From positions 1-47,491 of the forward strand of contig JBEAVE010000041.1 in assembly GCA_041161065.1 (NCBI GenBank): a stretch of DNA of 47,491 nucleotides, written 5' to 3'. Position 1 is the first letter of the stretch; the number at the start of each line of letters is the position of its first letter. The DNA comes from DYRG01 sp041161065. Lineage in GTDB: Bacteria; Pseudomonadota; Gammaproteobacteria; Beggiatoales; Beggiatoaceae. The translations under genes and the position numbers were made by a program. The notes below the pieces were generated by a model, which saw only the letters and a program-made list of their open reading frames with translations, was not told the DNA's origin and made no database searches. Positions 33,948 through 42,792 of the stretch are shown here, piece after piece.

Positions 33948-34325
33948 ATGCTTTCTTCTGAACAAAAACAGCTTCTCAGCGATAAACTTAAAACCCTTTT
34001 AGAAAACAGCGAAGAAATCTCTGCTGCATTAGTTACAACAGTGGACGGACATTTGTGTGCAATGCGCCAACGCGAGAATTATCCGTTGGATCGCTTAGCA
34101 ACGATGGGCAGTAGTTTAATGTCGTTAGGCGACACCATTACCGCTGAATTACGCATGGGCGGATGCAAAAATATTATTTCTGAAAATGAGAACGGCATTG
34201 TGACTTTTATGCACATCAATTCCTCATTAGTGTTGGTCACGGTTACTTTACACAAAAACGCGCTGGGAATGTTATTAGCGCATTCTCGAAAAGCCGCCGA
34301 AGAAATGGCAAAAATGCTCAACTAA
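33948..34325 (+). CDS. roadblock/LC7-domain protein, MglB-like
   Basis: 125 residues, one roadblock domain: the N-terminal helix, SAALVTTVDGHLCAM, LGDTITAELRMGG, VTFMHINSSLVLVTV and LGMLLAHSRKAAEEM in order. Such proteins form dimers that act as GTPase activators or scaffolds for MglA-like GTPases. AAGGA lies before the ATG. It is the last gene of the three-gene unit. Confidence 0.82.
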   Translation: MLSSEQKQLLSDKLKTLLENSEEISAALVTTVDGHLCAMRQRENYPLDRLATMGSSLMSLGDTITAELRMGGCKNIISENENGIVTFMHINSSLVLVTVTLHKNALGMLLAHSRKAAEEMAKMLN

Positions 34326-34334
34326 ATAGTCGGC

Positions 34335-34410
34335 GGGATTTCTATCGTGCTGTTTTTGAAATCCCCATTGATTACAAATCATAACTTGCTAGATAATTAA
34401 CACCTAGCAG
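34335..34410. terminator. paired hairpins between the convergent roadblock and rph genes
   Basis: Two hairpins: gggatttc at 34335-34342 with gaaatccc at 34358-34365, and tgctag at 34387-34392 with ctagca at 34404-34409. Neither is followed by a good T-run. They lie between two converging genes, where a bidirectional stop would be expected. Confidence 0.3.
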
Positions 34411-34426
34411 ATTATTTGATTTGAAA

Positions 34427-35146
34427 TTAGGTTTGAGAAAGGGTATTACGTTGGTGGGTGATGAGCGTGGAAATGCCTGATTTTGCAAGAGAAAGCAAAG
34501 ATTGTAATTCCTCTTCACGAAACGCATGACCTTCCGCAGTGCCCTGAATTTCGATATATGCGCCCGCGTCGTTCATAATGACATTCATGTCGGTTTCAGC
34601 TTCAGAATCTTCTGCATAATCAAGGTCTAAGACGGGAACGCCCTGATAAATGCCCACAGAAACCGCTGCGACCGATCCGTGCAATGGACTGTTTTTTAAG
34701 AGTTTATTTTTAATTAACCCATCGCACGCATCACATAATGCAACGTAAGCCCCTGTAATTGAAGCCGTTCTTGTCCCGCCATCGGCTTGAATCACGTCGC
34801 AATCGAGGGTAATGGTTCGTTCACCTAAGGCTTTTAAGTCGACCACTGCGCGCAACGAACGCCCGATAAGTCGTTGAATTTCTTGCGTTCTTCCGCTTTG
34901 TTTGCCTTGAGCGGCTTCGCGGGAGGTGCGTTGTCCAGTGGCGCGCGGCAGCATACCGTATTCCGCCGTCACCCAGCCTTGCCCTTTGCCTTTTAGAAAA
35001 AACGGCACACGTTCTTCGATAGTTGCCGTACAAATCACCCGCGTATTTCCAAATTCAATCAATACCGAACCTTCTGGGTGTTTCAAAAAACCGCGTGTAA
35101 TCTGAATGTTACGCAATTGATCGGGCGTTCGTCCACTTGGACGCAT
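34427..35146 (-). CDS. rph: ribonuclease PH
   Basis: 239 residues, the normal length. It trims the 3' ends of tRNA precursors by phosphorolysis. MRPSGRTPDQLR, TRVICTATIEERVP, GWVTAEYGMLPRAT, RSLRAVVDL and DCDVIQADGGTRTA are all conserved. AGGAG spaced 7 bases supports the start. Confidence 0.96.
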   Translation of the reverse strand: MRPSGRTPDQLRNIQITRGFLKHPEGSVLIEFGNTRVICTATIEERVPFFLKGKGQGWVTAEYGMLPRATGQRTSREAAQGKQSGRTQEIQRLIGRSLRAVVDLKALGERTITLDCDVIQADGGTRTASITGAYVALCDACDGLIKNKLLKNSPLHGSVAAVSVGIYQGVPVLDLDYAEDSEAETDMNVIMNDAGAYIEIQGTAEGHAFREEELQSLLSLAKSGISTLITHQRNTLSQT

Positions 35147-35216
35147 AAATAATCTCCTTTCTTTTTCAAAAACAGTTTAGAAATCCAGCGGGGATTTTAA
35201 CATTAAACCGCAAACA

Positions 35217-37478
35217 TTAGTTAAACCACCGCAGATTTAACCAAAAACTCCGTTTTTCAGCGGGAACAAGTGAATTACGAAATCCTAAACTCCGTTGAGA
35301 AAAATCATCGCCCGAATCCGCTTGTTCTCCGCCCGGATAATAGTATTCATTATTGAGTGCATTTTTAATCGAAAAACTTATATCAAATGGTTTCTTCTTA
35401 TAACCCATCGTCACATTTAAAACGGTGTAAGCATTTGCAGATTTTCCTTGTTCACGCAATGGGTTACGTGAATATAACAGTCGATCATTTACATAATTTG
35501 CGCGGGCATTGAGATGCCAATGTTGATCAAGAGGAACATTAAGACCAACACTTATTTTATGGGGAGCAATATCGCCTAATTCAGAGGTTTGATTAATCCA
35601 CGTGGCACTGGTTTGATCATAGGTAATGCTGCTCAAAGATTTCGTGTAAGTGTAGTACAAATAACCGGTAATTTTTGGCGCATTGTTGAATAAAATATTG
35701 GGATAACTAAAGCGTCCGCGATATTCCGCGCCCCAAATGTTTCGACTGCCTGCATTTTCTGCTTCTTCTTTAATAACATCATGATAGCGCGCGGTGAACA
35801 AAGATAAATCGTGCAACCAATGTTGTTGTTGGTGCATCACGACGAATTCTAAATTTTCGGCTTTTTCGGGTTTTAGGTTGGGATTGCCGGCGCGCCCGAT
35901 CCAACCGCCCCACAATTGAATCGGCGACGGTTCTTGAAAGGCTTTTCCATACAATAACTTAAAAGTTGTGGCGGGTGACCACTGATAAATTGCCGATAAA
36001 CGCGGATTGGTCGTGCCGCCGTACATACTGTTGTGATCGTAGCGCACGCCCGCTAACCATCGCCATTTGTCTTGATTCCACAACACTTGCAGATACGCCC
36101 CGACATCGCGTGTATGGGCGAGATTTTCTTCAGGCATAGAATCTAACGTCGGCGGCGCAATAACTACAGCAGAATCAGTGCTATGGAAAATTCCCGCGCC
36201 TTGTCCGTATTTGCCTTGATCACCCGTATCCGAAGAACAAAAAGTTCCGCTCCAATACGAACATAAATCGTAGGCTTTGGTGAGAGTTTTTCTTTCGTAT
36301 TTCAAACCGCCCGTGAAACGCAGTTGTTTAGAAAATTGATAATCATAATCTTGTTTGAATAATGCGCTGTTGTTTAGGGCGTTCCAATCTGAAATGCTCA
36401 AATAAGAATAAGCCGATTGGTTTTCGTTCCAATCTTGAATGGCTTCGACCCAATTTCCCCAAATTCGATTGGCATGATAAGTCGCTTGGCTTTTGACGGT
36501 GAAGTTGTCGGCGGGGTGATAATCGTGTTTGAGATAAATTTGCTGCGCGTCGTGTTTCCAATACACATTGGGCTGAACGCGGTCGGCGGCGTAATAAGGA
36601 CCGTACGCTTCTCGAGTGTCCCACGCAATTAACCCCAATGTCAGCTGTCGAAAATGCACTTCTCCCAACACGCCCCAATCTTTGGTCGGGTCAAAATAAT
36701 TGCCATAACGCACGCCTTCATTGTCCAACCCTAACACCGCGCCCCATGTATTGGGATTGTTTAATTGCTGCGAGGTCAGAAATCCCCAAGGCGCAAGATC
36801 ATCGAGTCCTGCTTCATGGCTGCGAAAGGTTTTTGCTGATAAATTGTAATGCCATTGCCCTTGCCGTCCTTGCACACTGGTTTCCGCGCCGCGCGACTGA
36901 AAACTGCCCAATTGCGCAGAAACGGTCGCCCGCACTTCGCCATCTTTCAATGATCCGCCGTCTTCGGTGATCACGTTGATGATCCCCAAAAAGGCATTTG
37001 CGCCATACACCGCGCTAGTCGGACCGTACAAAATCTCGACCCGTTTGATGCCGCTGATGGGATATTGGCGCGAAATGACGGCGGCGTGACTCCACAAATG
37101 GTTATCGACCACCCCATTAATCATCAATAATGTGCGCTGCATAAAGGGTGTTCGATAGCCGCGCTGATAGCCCATCATGTGTTGTGGCGATCCCATTTGA
37201 ACGGTGTCGAAACCGGGCAAATCGGCAAATAACTCGTGTAAACTGGTGTATCCGCGTTGTCGAATGTCTTCGCTGGTGACGACGACCATGGCGGCGGGTG
37301 CGTCGCGCAGGCTTTCTTCGATGCCCGATGCGGTTTCAATCGTCACTTCCAACAATTGATCTAAATCCAGCGACAATAATTTGCGGATTTCCTCTTCTTT
37401 TTCTTTATGGTCTATTTCAGCGGCATTACAAACCATAGCCAACAGATTGATCCATAACAAAAATACTCTCAATAACAT
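35217..37478 (-). CDS. TonB-dependent outer-membrane receptor
   Basis: 753 residues. A signal peptide ends near VCNA. The mature N-terminus LDQLLEVTIETASG is the plug lead-in seen in this subfamily, with the plug domain at about 55-170 (VVTSEDIRQRGYTSL, GVDNHLW, IKRVEILYGPTSAVYGANAFLGIINVITEDG in pieces). The rest is a 22-strand barrel rich in aromatic alternation and ends in FWLNLRWFN, an outer-membrane insertion signal. The substrate is unknown; siderophores, cobalamin and sugars are all possible. No TonB, ABC or regulator gene lies next to it. The divergent gene is lpd. Confidence 0.9.
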   Translation of the reverse strand: MLLRVFLLWINLLAMVCNAAEIDHKEKEEEIRKLLSLDLDQLLEVTIETASGIEESLRDAPAAMVVVTSEDIRQRGYTSLHELFADLPGFDTVQMGSPQHMMGYQRGYRTPFMQRTLLMINGVVDNHLWSHAAVISRQYPISGIKRVEILYGPTSAVYGANAFLGIINVITEDGGSLKDGEVRATVSAQLGSFQSRGAETSVQGRQGQWHYNLSAKTFRSHEAGLDDLAPWGFLTSQQLNNPNTWGAVLGLDNEGVRYGNYFDPTKDWGVLGEVHFRQLTLGLIAWDTREAYGPYYAADRVQPNVYWKHDAQQIYLKHDYHPADNFTVKSQATYHANRIWGNWVEAIQDWNENQSAYSYLSISDWNALNNSALFKQDYDYQFSKQLRFTGGLKYERKTLTKAYDLCSYWSGTFCSSDTGDQGKYGQGAGIFHSTDSAVVIAPPTLDSMPEENLAHTRDVGAYLQVLWNQDKWRWLAGVRYDHNSMYGGTTNPRLSAIYQWSPATTFKLLYGKAFQEPSPIQLWGGWIGRAGNPNLKPEKAENLEFVVMHQQQHWLHDLSLFTARYHDVIKEEAENAGSRNIWGAEYRGRFSYPNILFNNAPKITGYLYYTYTKSLSSITYDQTSATWINQTSELGDIAPHKISVGLNVPLDQHWHLNARANYVNDRLLYSRNPLREQGKSANAYTVLNVTMGYKKKPFDISFSIKNALNNEYYYPGGEQADSGDDFSQRSLGFRNSLVPAEKRSFWLNLRWFN

Positions 37479-37587
37479 ACTCGTTAATCCAGTTAGGCTA
37501 TTTTTAAAAACACCAACAACCAGCCTAGTTTATAACGATAATGCTCTGCTCTCAAACAAACGGGGGATTTTTGTGCGTTTGACGGAT

Positions 37588-37600
37588 TGATTGTCAATCA
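37588..37600. promoter_or_regulatory. palindromic site between the receptor gene and lpd
   Basis: TGATTG-T-CAATCA is a perfect 6+6 inverted repeat in the 170-bp divergent region, 51 bases before lpd. It could be an operator for either gene; the factor is unknown. Confidence 0.3.
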
Positions 37601-37650
37601 CTAACTTGTTACAGTTGGCAATTTTTATTATAGCTAAATAAGGAGTCTTT

Positions 37651-39063
37651 ATGGATTACGATGTGTTGGTGATTGGCGCGGGACCAGCGGGATATGTGGC
37701 GGCGATTCGATGTGCGCAATTGGGCATGAAAACCGCCTGCGTCGAAAAATGGCTCACCCATGACGGACGCAGCTCGTTGGGCGGAACGTGTTTGAATGTG
37801 GGGTGCATTCCTTCCAAAGCGTTGCTCGATTCTTCCCATCATTTCAGCGACTTGCAAAAACACGCCAAAGAACACGGCATCTCCTTTGAAAATCTTAATA
37901 TCGACATTTCAACCATGCAAGCGCGCAAAACCGGCGTGGTCACGAGCTTGACAAAAGGCATCGAAATGTTGTTTAAGAAAAACAAAATCAAAGACTTACG
38001 CGGACACGCTCGGTTTGTGTCGGCAAATCAAGTCGAGCTCACTTCACACGATGGGCAAAAATCTGTCGTTTCCGCAACCACCATCATTATTGCAACGGGT
38101 TCAGTGCCGTTTGAATTGCCGTTTGCGCCTTATGATCATGAATTTATTGTGGATTCGACGGGGGCGCTGTCGTTTGATAAAGTCCCTGCGCGTTTGGGGA
38201 TTATTGGCGCGGGCGTGATCGGGCTGGAATTGGGCAGCGTGTGGTCGCGTTTGGGCAGCCAAGTCACACTTTTAGAAGCGTTGCCCGACTTTTTAGCCAC
38301 CGCCGACCGCGACATCGCCAAAACCGCCTTGCGCATTTTCAATAAACAAAGTTTGAATATCCAATTGAGCACCAAAGTCACCGCAGCCAAAGTCGAAAAT
38401 GGCGCAGTTTCCGTGACTTATCAAAACGCTTCTGGCGAACAAACCACGCAGTTCGACAAATTGGTCGTCGCGGTCGGGCGCAAACCCAATGCACAAGGTT
38501 TGGGCGCGGCAGAAATTGGCTTGCAAATCAACGCAAAAGGGCAAATCGAAGTCAATGAATTCTGCCAAACCAATATTCCCAATATCTATGCGATTGGCGA
38601 CGTGGTGCGCGGACCGATGTTGGCGCACAAAGGCTCGGAAGAAGGCGTGATGGTTGCCGAACGCCTCGCGGGTCAATTAACCCACGTTCATTTCGATACG
38701 ATGCCTTGGGTGATTTACACCACCCCTGAAATCGCGTGGGTTGGAAAAACCGAAGCCGAACTCAAAGCTGAAAATATTCCTTATAAATTAGGAAGTTTCC
38801 CGTTTTTAGCCATCGGACGCGCCCGCGCACAAGGCATCAGCGACGGCATGATCAAAATGCTCGCCCACGCCGATACCGACCGCATTTTAGGTGTGCATAT
38901 TTTGGGAAATAACGCCTCAGAATTGTTGGCGGAAGCGGTGTTTGCGATGGAAATGCAAGCATCGAGCGAAGATTTAGCCCGCACCATTCACGCACACCCC
39001 ACGCTTTCCGAAGCCATGCACGAAGCCGCTCTCGCCGTCGACGGGCGCGCCATTCACATCTAA
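37651..39063 (+). CDS. lpd: dihydrolipoyl dehydrogenase (E3)
   Basis: 470 residues. It reoxidises the lipoyl groups of 2-oxo-acid dehydrogenases or the glycine cleavage system. The FAD fold is VIGAGPAGY (7-15), the redox pair is C47 and C52 in GGTCLNVGC, the NAD fold is GIIGAGVIGLE, and the catalytic His-Glu ends are in HAHPTLSEAMHEA. AAGGAG precedes the ATG. It stands alone; E1 and E2 genes are not adjacent. Confidence 0.94.
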   Translation: MDYDVLVIGAGPAGYVAAIRCAQLGMKTACVEKWLTHDGRSSLGGTCLNVGCIPSKALLDSSHHFSDLQKHAKEHGISFENLNIDISTMQARKTGVVTSLTKGIEMLFKKNKIKDLRGHARFVSANQVELTSHDGQKSVVSATTIIIATGSVPFELPFAPYDHEFIVDSTGALSFDKVPARLGIIGAGVIGLELGSVWSRLGSQVTLLEALPDFLATADRDIAKTALRIFNKQSLNIQLSTKVTAAKVENGAVSVTYQNASGEQTTQFDKLVVAVGRKPNAQGLGAAEIGLQINAKGQIEVNEFCQTNIPNIYAIGDVVRGPMLAHKGSEEGVMVAERLAGQLTHVHFDTMPWVIYTTPEIAWVGKTEAELKAENIPYKLGSFPFLAIGRARAQGISDGMIKMLAHADTDRILGVHILGNNASELLAEAVFAMEMQASSEDLARTIHAHPTLSEAMHEAALAVDGRAIHI

Positions 39064-39070
39064 AACCCTC

Positions 39071-39106
39071 TTCTCCCTCTTTTTATATCAGAGGGAGAGG
39101 CTTTTT
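39071..39106 (+). terminator. rho-independent terminator of lpd
   Basis: Stem ctccctct (39073-39080) with agagggag (39090-39097), loop of 9, then a T-run at 39102-39106, directly after the lpd stop. Confidence 0.8.
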
Positions 39107-39130
39107 GTTATATGAGTTTATCCTAATGTT

Positions 39131-39227
39131 CTTTTGAACACTTTTGAACACTTTTGAACACTTTTGAACACTTTTGAACACTTTTGAACACTTTTGAACA
39201 CTTTTGAACACTTTTGAACACTTTTGG
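39131..39227. repeat. 10-bp tandem satellite, nine full copies of cttttgaaca
   Basis: cttttgaaca repeats exactly nine times from 39131 to 39220, with a partial tenth copy. The 10-bp period is close to one helical turn, so any protein site would lie on one face of the DNA. The complement on the minus strand is open and would give KVFKSVQKCS repeats, which I judge an artefact. It sits 180-270 bp upstream of the sigma-54 promoter of the pilin gene. Confidence 0.95.
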
Positions 39228-39240
39228 ATTTTATATTTTT

Positions 39241-39328
39241 ATTGTAATTCAAAGAGTTATTTTTTTCAAAAAACACCCGTTGAACACTTTTGAACACTTT
39301 TTTATTGTTGAAATTCAAAGAGTTATTG
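39241..39328. repeat. secondary repeat: two more satellite copies between copies of an attcaaagagttat element
   Basis: At 39281-39300 two more ttttgaacac-like units appear. They are flanked by near-copies of a 20-bp block: attgtaattcaaagagttat at 39241 and attgttgaaattcaaagagttat, in pieces attgttga and attcaaagagttat, at 39304-39326. Satellite plus block therefore occurs twice, a higher-order repeat with fewer satellite units in the second copy. Confidence 0.7.
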
Positions 39329-39404
39329 ATTTTTAATCTGTTCGGTTTTTTCAAATTTTTAAAAGCGCAAATTATTTTTTGATAAAAATCAATCAGTTAT
39401 AAAT

Positions 39405-39420
39405 TGGTATAAGACCTGCA
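39405..39420 (+). promoter_or_regulatory. sigma-54 (RpoN) promoter of the pilin gene
   Basis: TGGTAT at 39405-39410 and CTGCA at 39416-39420 place the -24 GG and -12 GC exactly 10 bases apart, the strict RpoN spacing. It lies 116 bases before the pilin start. Major pilins in Pseudomonas and relatives use RpoN with the PilS-PilR pair. Confidence 0.78.
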
Positions 39421-39535
39421 TCGTTTAACGGCGAGATTTGATCCAGACCAAAAAAGTCGGACTTATCGGATTCACCTTTATTCGTAAGAGATGTATTCTC
39501 AAAAGTTTTTAATTTCCTAGGAAAGGAGTATTACC

Positions 39536-39937
39536 ATGAAAACGCAAAAAGGTTTTACCTTAATTGAATTGATGATCGTTGTTGCGATTATCGGTATTTT
39601 AGCAGCCGTTGCTATCCCAGCTTACAGCGATTACTTGAAACGTTCGCAAGTAGCAGAAGCGTTAGGCTTGTTGGCGGGTTTGAAAACCCCAACTGAAGAA
39701 TGGTTCGGTAGCAAAGGCACATGGCCCACCAGCATTACCAACCAATTGGGCGGTAAATTAGCCGGTAAATACACCACTGACATCGCGATCAACGGCATGG
39801 GCTATAAAGCAGCCATGAAAGACAAGACCATCACGGGTGAAGTTAGATTGAGCTATGATTCTGCTAAGAAAACATGGACTTGCTATGGAAGTACAGTTAA
39901 ACCTGAATACTTACCAACCGCTTGTAAAACTCCATAA
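39536..39937 (+). CDS. pilA: type IV pilin, major subunit
   Basis: 133 residues. The prepilin leader MKTQKG is cut by PilD before the Phe of FTLIELMIVVAIIGILAA; the +5 glutamate (E11) is present, and the hydrophobic N-terminal helix follows. Two C-terminal cysteines (TWTCYG and PTACKTP) form the usual disulfide loop. AGGAAAGGAG gives a very strong ribosome site, fitting an abundant protein. An RpoN promoter lies upstream and a terminator follows at once. It could be a minor pilin, but length and expression signals favour the major one. Confidence 0.93.
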   Translation: MKTQKGFTLIELMIVVAIIGILAAVAIPAYSDYLKRSQVAEALGLLAGLKTPTEEWFGSKGTWPTSITNQLGGKLAGKYTTDIAINGMGYKAAMKDKTITGEVRLSYDSAKKTWTCYGSTVKPEYLPTACKTP

Positions 39938-39959
39938 TTCTTGATGCTTTTATAAAGCG

Positions 39960-39990
39960 AAACCCGCTCACAATTTGGGCGGGTTTTTAT
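39960..39990 (+). terminator. rho-independent terminator of pilA
   Basis: AAACCCGC (39960-39967) pairs with GCGGGTTT (39979-39986), followed by a T-run. It would partly uncouple the downstream glycosyltransferase gene. Confidence 0.85.
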
Positions 39991-40015
39991 TTGTCCAACG
40001 TTTATTTCTATCATT

Positions 40016-41935
40016 ATGAATATTCAATCAAAAACGTTTCGTGTTGTTATTATTTTATTATTACTAGCATTGTGCGGTGGCTTATATAGTTTTGGGGTAA
40101 GCCCGCTTTTTATTTTAGATGATGAACCGAGTTTGTCGGGGCTCGCGCAAGTTAAACAACATCACAATGTATTAGCGTTTATTCAAGATGGAACGGCTGG
40201 ACCGTTAGGTCGCCCGATTTCGTTGTTGAGTTTTGCATTACAAGCCGATGCGTATCCAGATGCCACCCCGTTCAAATATATCAATATTGCAATTCATTTA
40301 TTGATAGGTGGTTTAATTTATAGCTTGTTGATGTTGATTGGACGCTTATTAAAATGGTCATTAGAAAAAGCCTTTTGGATTAGTTTCTTTAGCACGTTAA
40401 TTTGGCTCATTTCTCCGATTCAAGTTTCTACCGCACTTTATGTAGTGCAACGCATGGCGCAGCTTTCAATTTTCTTTATTGTGCTGGGTTTGATCTTTTA
40501 TTTGAAAGCCCGAGAATGGCTGGTTCAAGAAAAGAACTTAAAAGGTTATTTAACTGCTTCTTTGGGAATAAGTTTGTGTGGGTTATTGGCACTTTTTAGC
40601 AAAGAAAATGGCGTATTAATTATTTTATATTTGTGGGTGCTTGAAGCAACTTTATTGCAACACTTACCGAAACCGCGTTTCTGGCTTTATTGGAAAACCG
40701 CATTTATTTATTTGCCAATCATTATAATTGTCAGCTATTTTGCAATCACAATTCACCCCGAAAAAGATTACAGTTACCGTTTGTTTAGTTTAACGGAACG
40801 GCTATTGTCAGAAAGTCGAATTTTATTGAGCTATCTTGGAAACATTTTCTTACCCGGTTATTTTATGAAATTTAATCTTTTCCAAGATGATTATCTGATT
40901 TCAAAAGATATATTAACTCCCATTTCAACTTTATGGAGTGTTATAACAATAATAAGTAGTTTTTCATTAGCATTATGGTTGAGAAAAACTGCCCCGATTT
41001 TAGCATTTGGTATTTTGTGGTTCTTTGCCGGTCATGCTTTAGAATCGACTTTTATTCCTCTCGTACTTTATTTTGAACACCGCAATTATCTCGCCTTACT
41101 TGGACCCGTTTTTAGTGTTGTTGTGGGTATATTTGCATTATTACAAAAAGACAGTTTAACTATTCTATTTCGCAAAGCCCTTTTGACATTGAGTATTGTT
41201 TGGTTATTATTGATTTCTAGTGCAACACTTTTTGAACTCAGTTTGTGGCGAGAACCCGTATTACAATCAATTTATTGGGCAGAACAAAAACCGCTTTCTC
41301 GTTATGCGCAATCACACGTTTCAACGATGTATTTGTACATTAAACAACCTGAAAAGGCAGTTGAGCATTACAAACACATGATTGATGTCTTTCCAAATGA
41401 TGCTGCGCCTTATGTTTTTTGGTTAGATGTCGCGTGTGAATATCCTGAAATCCCCGCGCCAGAAATAACTGCTGTTTATCAACGTTTCAATAATGTATTA
41501 GATAATGATGGGGCTGTAACGGGCATACAAAGCCTATTAGATACCTATACAAGTGGGAAATGTTCACGCTTTTCTCCAGAAATCATTGAAACCATTTTAT
41601 CTTCGTTGTGGAACAACCCAAAAATTCGTAATAGTCACGGGATTGTTTCGCTTTGGTATGCGAATTGGAAAGCCTTTCGTGGTGAATACGTTTCGGCACT
41701 TCAAAAAATTGACGAAGCCTTGCAATATAATGTTCCCAAAAAAGATATTGCAAAATTACAAAAATTGGGTTGGTTAATGGAATTAAATGCGTTTGAAGAA
41801 GCACTTAACTATATTAAACAACTTCGACATGAATTTTCTCTCATTCAGAACAGTATTCATCGTGAACATTTGGATAATATGGAGAAACTCGCAACTGATT
41901 TCATTATCTCTAAAAATGGGAATAAACAACCATGA
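40016..41935 (+). CDS. multi-spanning GT-C glycosyltransferase candidate with C-terminal TPR region
   Basis: 639 residues. About eleven membrane helices occupy 8-420, and a soluble C-terminal half with helical TPR-like repeats occupies 430-639. In the first outer loop LDDEPSL (35-37 D-D-E) matches the acidic catalytic site of GT-C enzymes, and FEHRNYLALLGP resembles the EHR(M/N)YL loop of TMTC/O-mannosyl-type transferases. Such enzymes move a sugar from a polyprenyl-phosphate donor to protein outside the membrane. Position directly after pilA suggests the pilin as target, as for TfpO/TfpW in Pseudomonas; this is inference. It has no visible Shine-Dalgarno site and overlaps the next gene by 4 bases. 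Confidence 0.7.
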   Translation: MNIQSKTFRVVIILLLLALCGGLYSFGVSPLFILDDEPSLSGLAQVKQHHNVLAFIQDGTAGPLGRPISLLSFALQADAYPDATPFKYINIAIHLLIGGLIYSLLMLIGRLLKWSLEKAFWISFFSTLIWLISPIQVSTALYVVQRMAQLSIFFIVLGLIFYLKAREWLVQEKNLKGYLTASLGISLCGLLALFSKENGVLIILYLWVLEATLLQHLPKPRFWLYWKTAFIYLPIIIIVSYFAITIHPEKDYSYRLFSLTERLLSESRILLSYLGNIFLPGYFMKFNLFQDDYLISKDILTPISTLWSVITIISSFSLALWLRKTAPILAFGILWFFAGHALESTFIPLVLYFEHRNYLALLGPVFSVVVGIFALLQKDSLTILFRKALLTLSIVWLLLISSATLFELSLWREPVLQSIYWAEQKPLSRYAQSHVSTMYLYIKQPEKAVEHYKHMIDVFPNDAAPYVFWLDVACEYPEIPAPEITAVYQRFNNVLDNDGAVTGIQSLLDTYTSGKCSRFSPEIIETILSSLWNNPKIRNSHGIVSLWYANWKAFRGEYVSALQKIDEALQYNVPKKDIAKLQKLGWLMELNAFEEALNYIKQLRHEFSLIQNSIHREHLDNMEKLATDFIISKNGNKQP

Positions 41936-42792
41936 ACAAAATGCTAAGTATTATCTTACCTTGTAGAAATGAAAGTGCGAGTTTGAAATCGTTATTACCC
42001 CAGTTGAAAATAGCCTTTCCAGAAGCCGAAATCATTGTGGTAGATGATGCTTCAACAGATGATTCTGCAACGATTGCACAACAATATGCAAAAGTAGTAC
42101 AACATCGTTACAATATGGGCAATGGTGCGGCAATAAAAAGCGGTGCACGTCAAGCACTTGGCGAAGTTTTAGTTTTTATGGACGCTGATGGACAACATGA
42201 TCCCAAAGATATTTCTAGACTCTTAGAAAAATATCAAGAAGGTTACGATATGATTGTGGGAGCAAGAGGTGCAGAATCTCAAGCAAGTACCGCCCGCCGT
42301 TTGGGCAATGGTTTATATAACAACTTAGCGAGTTGGATGACAGGGCATAATATATTAGATTTAACCTCCGGATTTCGGATTGTCAATGCGAAGAAATTTA
42401 GAGAATTTTTGCCGTTATTGCCTAATACATTTTCTTATCCAACAACGATTACGATGGCGTTTTTTAGAGCGGGTTATAGTGTGGGTTATCTTCCAATTAA
42501 AGCGCATCAAAGAATTGGTAAAAGTCACATTAAATTATTGAAAGACGGAATACGGTTTCTAATGATTATTTTTAAGATAGGAACGCTGTACGCGCCACTT
42601 AAATTATTTGGTCCTTTAAGTATGTTGTTTTTTAGCTTAGGAACGGGATATTATACTTATACGTTTTTAACGGCAGGACGCTTTACAAATATGGGCACAT
42701 TATTATTTGTAACCTCGCTGTTAATTTTCTTAATTGGATTGGTTTCTGAACAAATCACACAGCTTTTGTATATTCAAAAACACCATGAATGA
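41932..42792 (+). CDS. GT2 polyprenyl-phosphate glycosyltransferase, DPM1/GtrB-like
   Basis: 286 residues. The GT-A domain has VVDDASTDDS (37-46) and the DxD motif D84-A85-D86 in FMDADGQHD, and DLTSGFRI. Two membrane helices at about 220-245 and 250-275 end the protein. This form makes a polyprenyl-phosphate-linked sugar, which would feed the GT-C enzyme encoded just before. It overlaps that gene by 4 bases and the next by 8. Confidence 0.88.
   Translation: MNKMLSIILPCRNESASLKSLLPQLKIAFPEAEIIVVDDASTDDSATIAQQYAKVVQHRYNMGNGAAIKSGARQALGEVLVFMDADGQHDPKDISRLLEKYQEGYDMIVGARGAESQASTARRLGNGLYNNLASWMTGHNILDLTSGFRIVNAKKFREFLPLLPNTFSYPTTITMAFFRAGYSVGYLPIKAHQRIGKSHIKLLKDGIRFLMIIFKIGTLYAPLKLFGPLSMLFFSLGTGYYTYTFLTAGRFTNMGTLLFVTSLLIFLIGLVSEQITQLLYIQKHHE

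Noticed and set aside
39131..39300. CRISPR array
   Set aside because: Units of 10 bp follow each other with no spacers, and there are no cas genes.
39118..39354. Minus-strand ORF with KVFKSVQKCS repeats
   Set aside because: It is only the translation of the 10-bp satellite; period 10 shifts the frame each unit, so all frames stay open by chance. No start signal.
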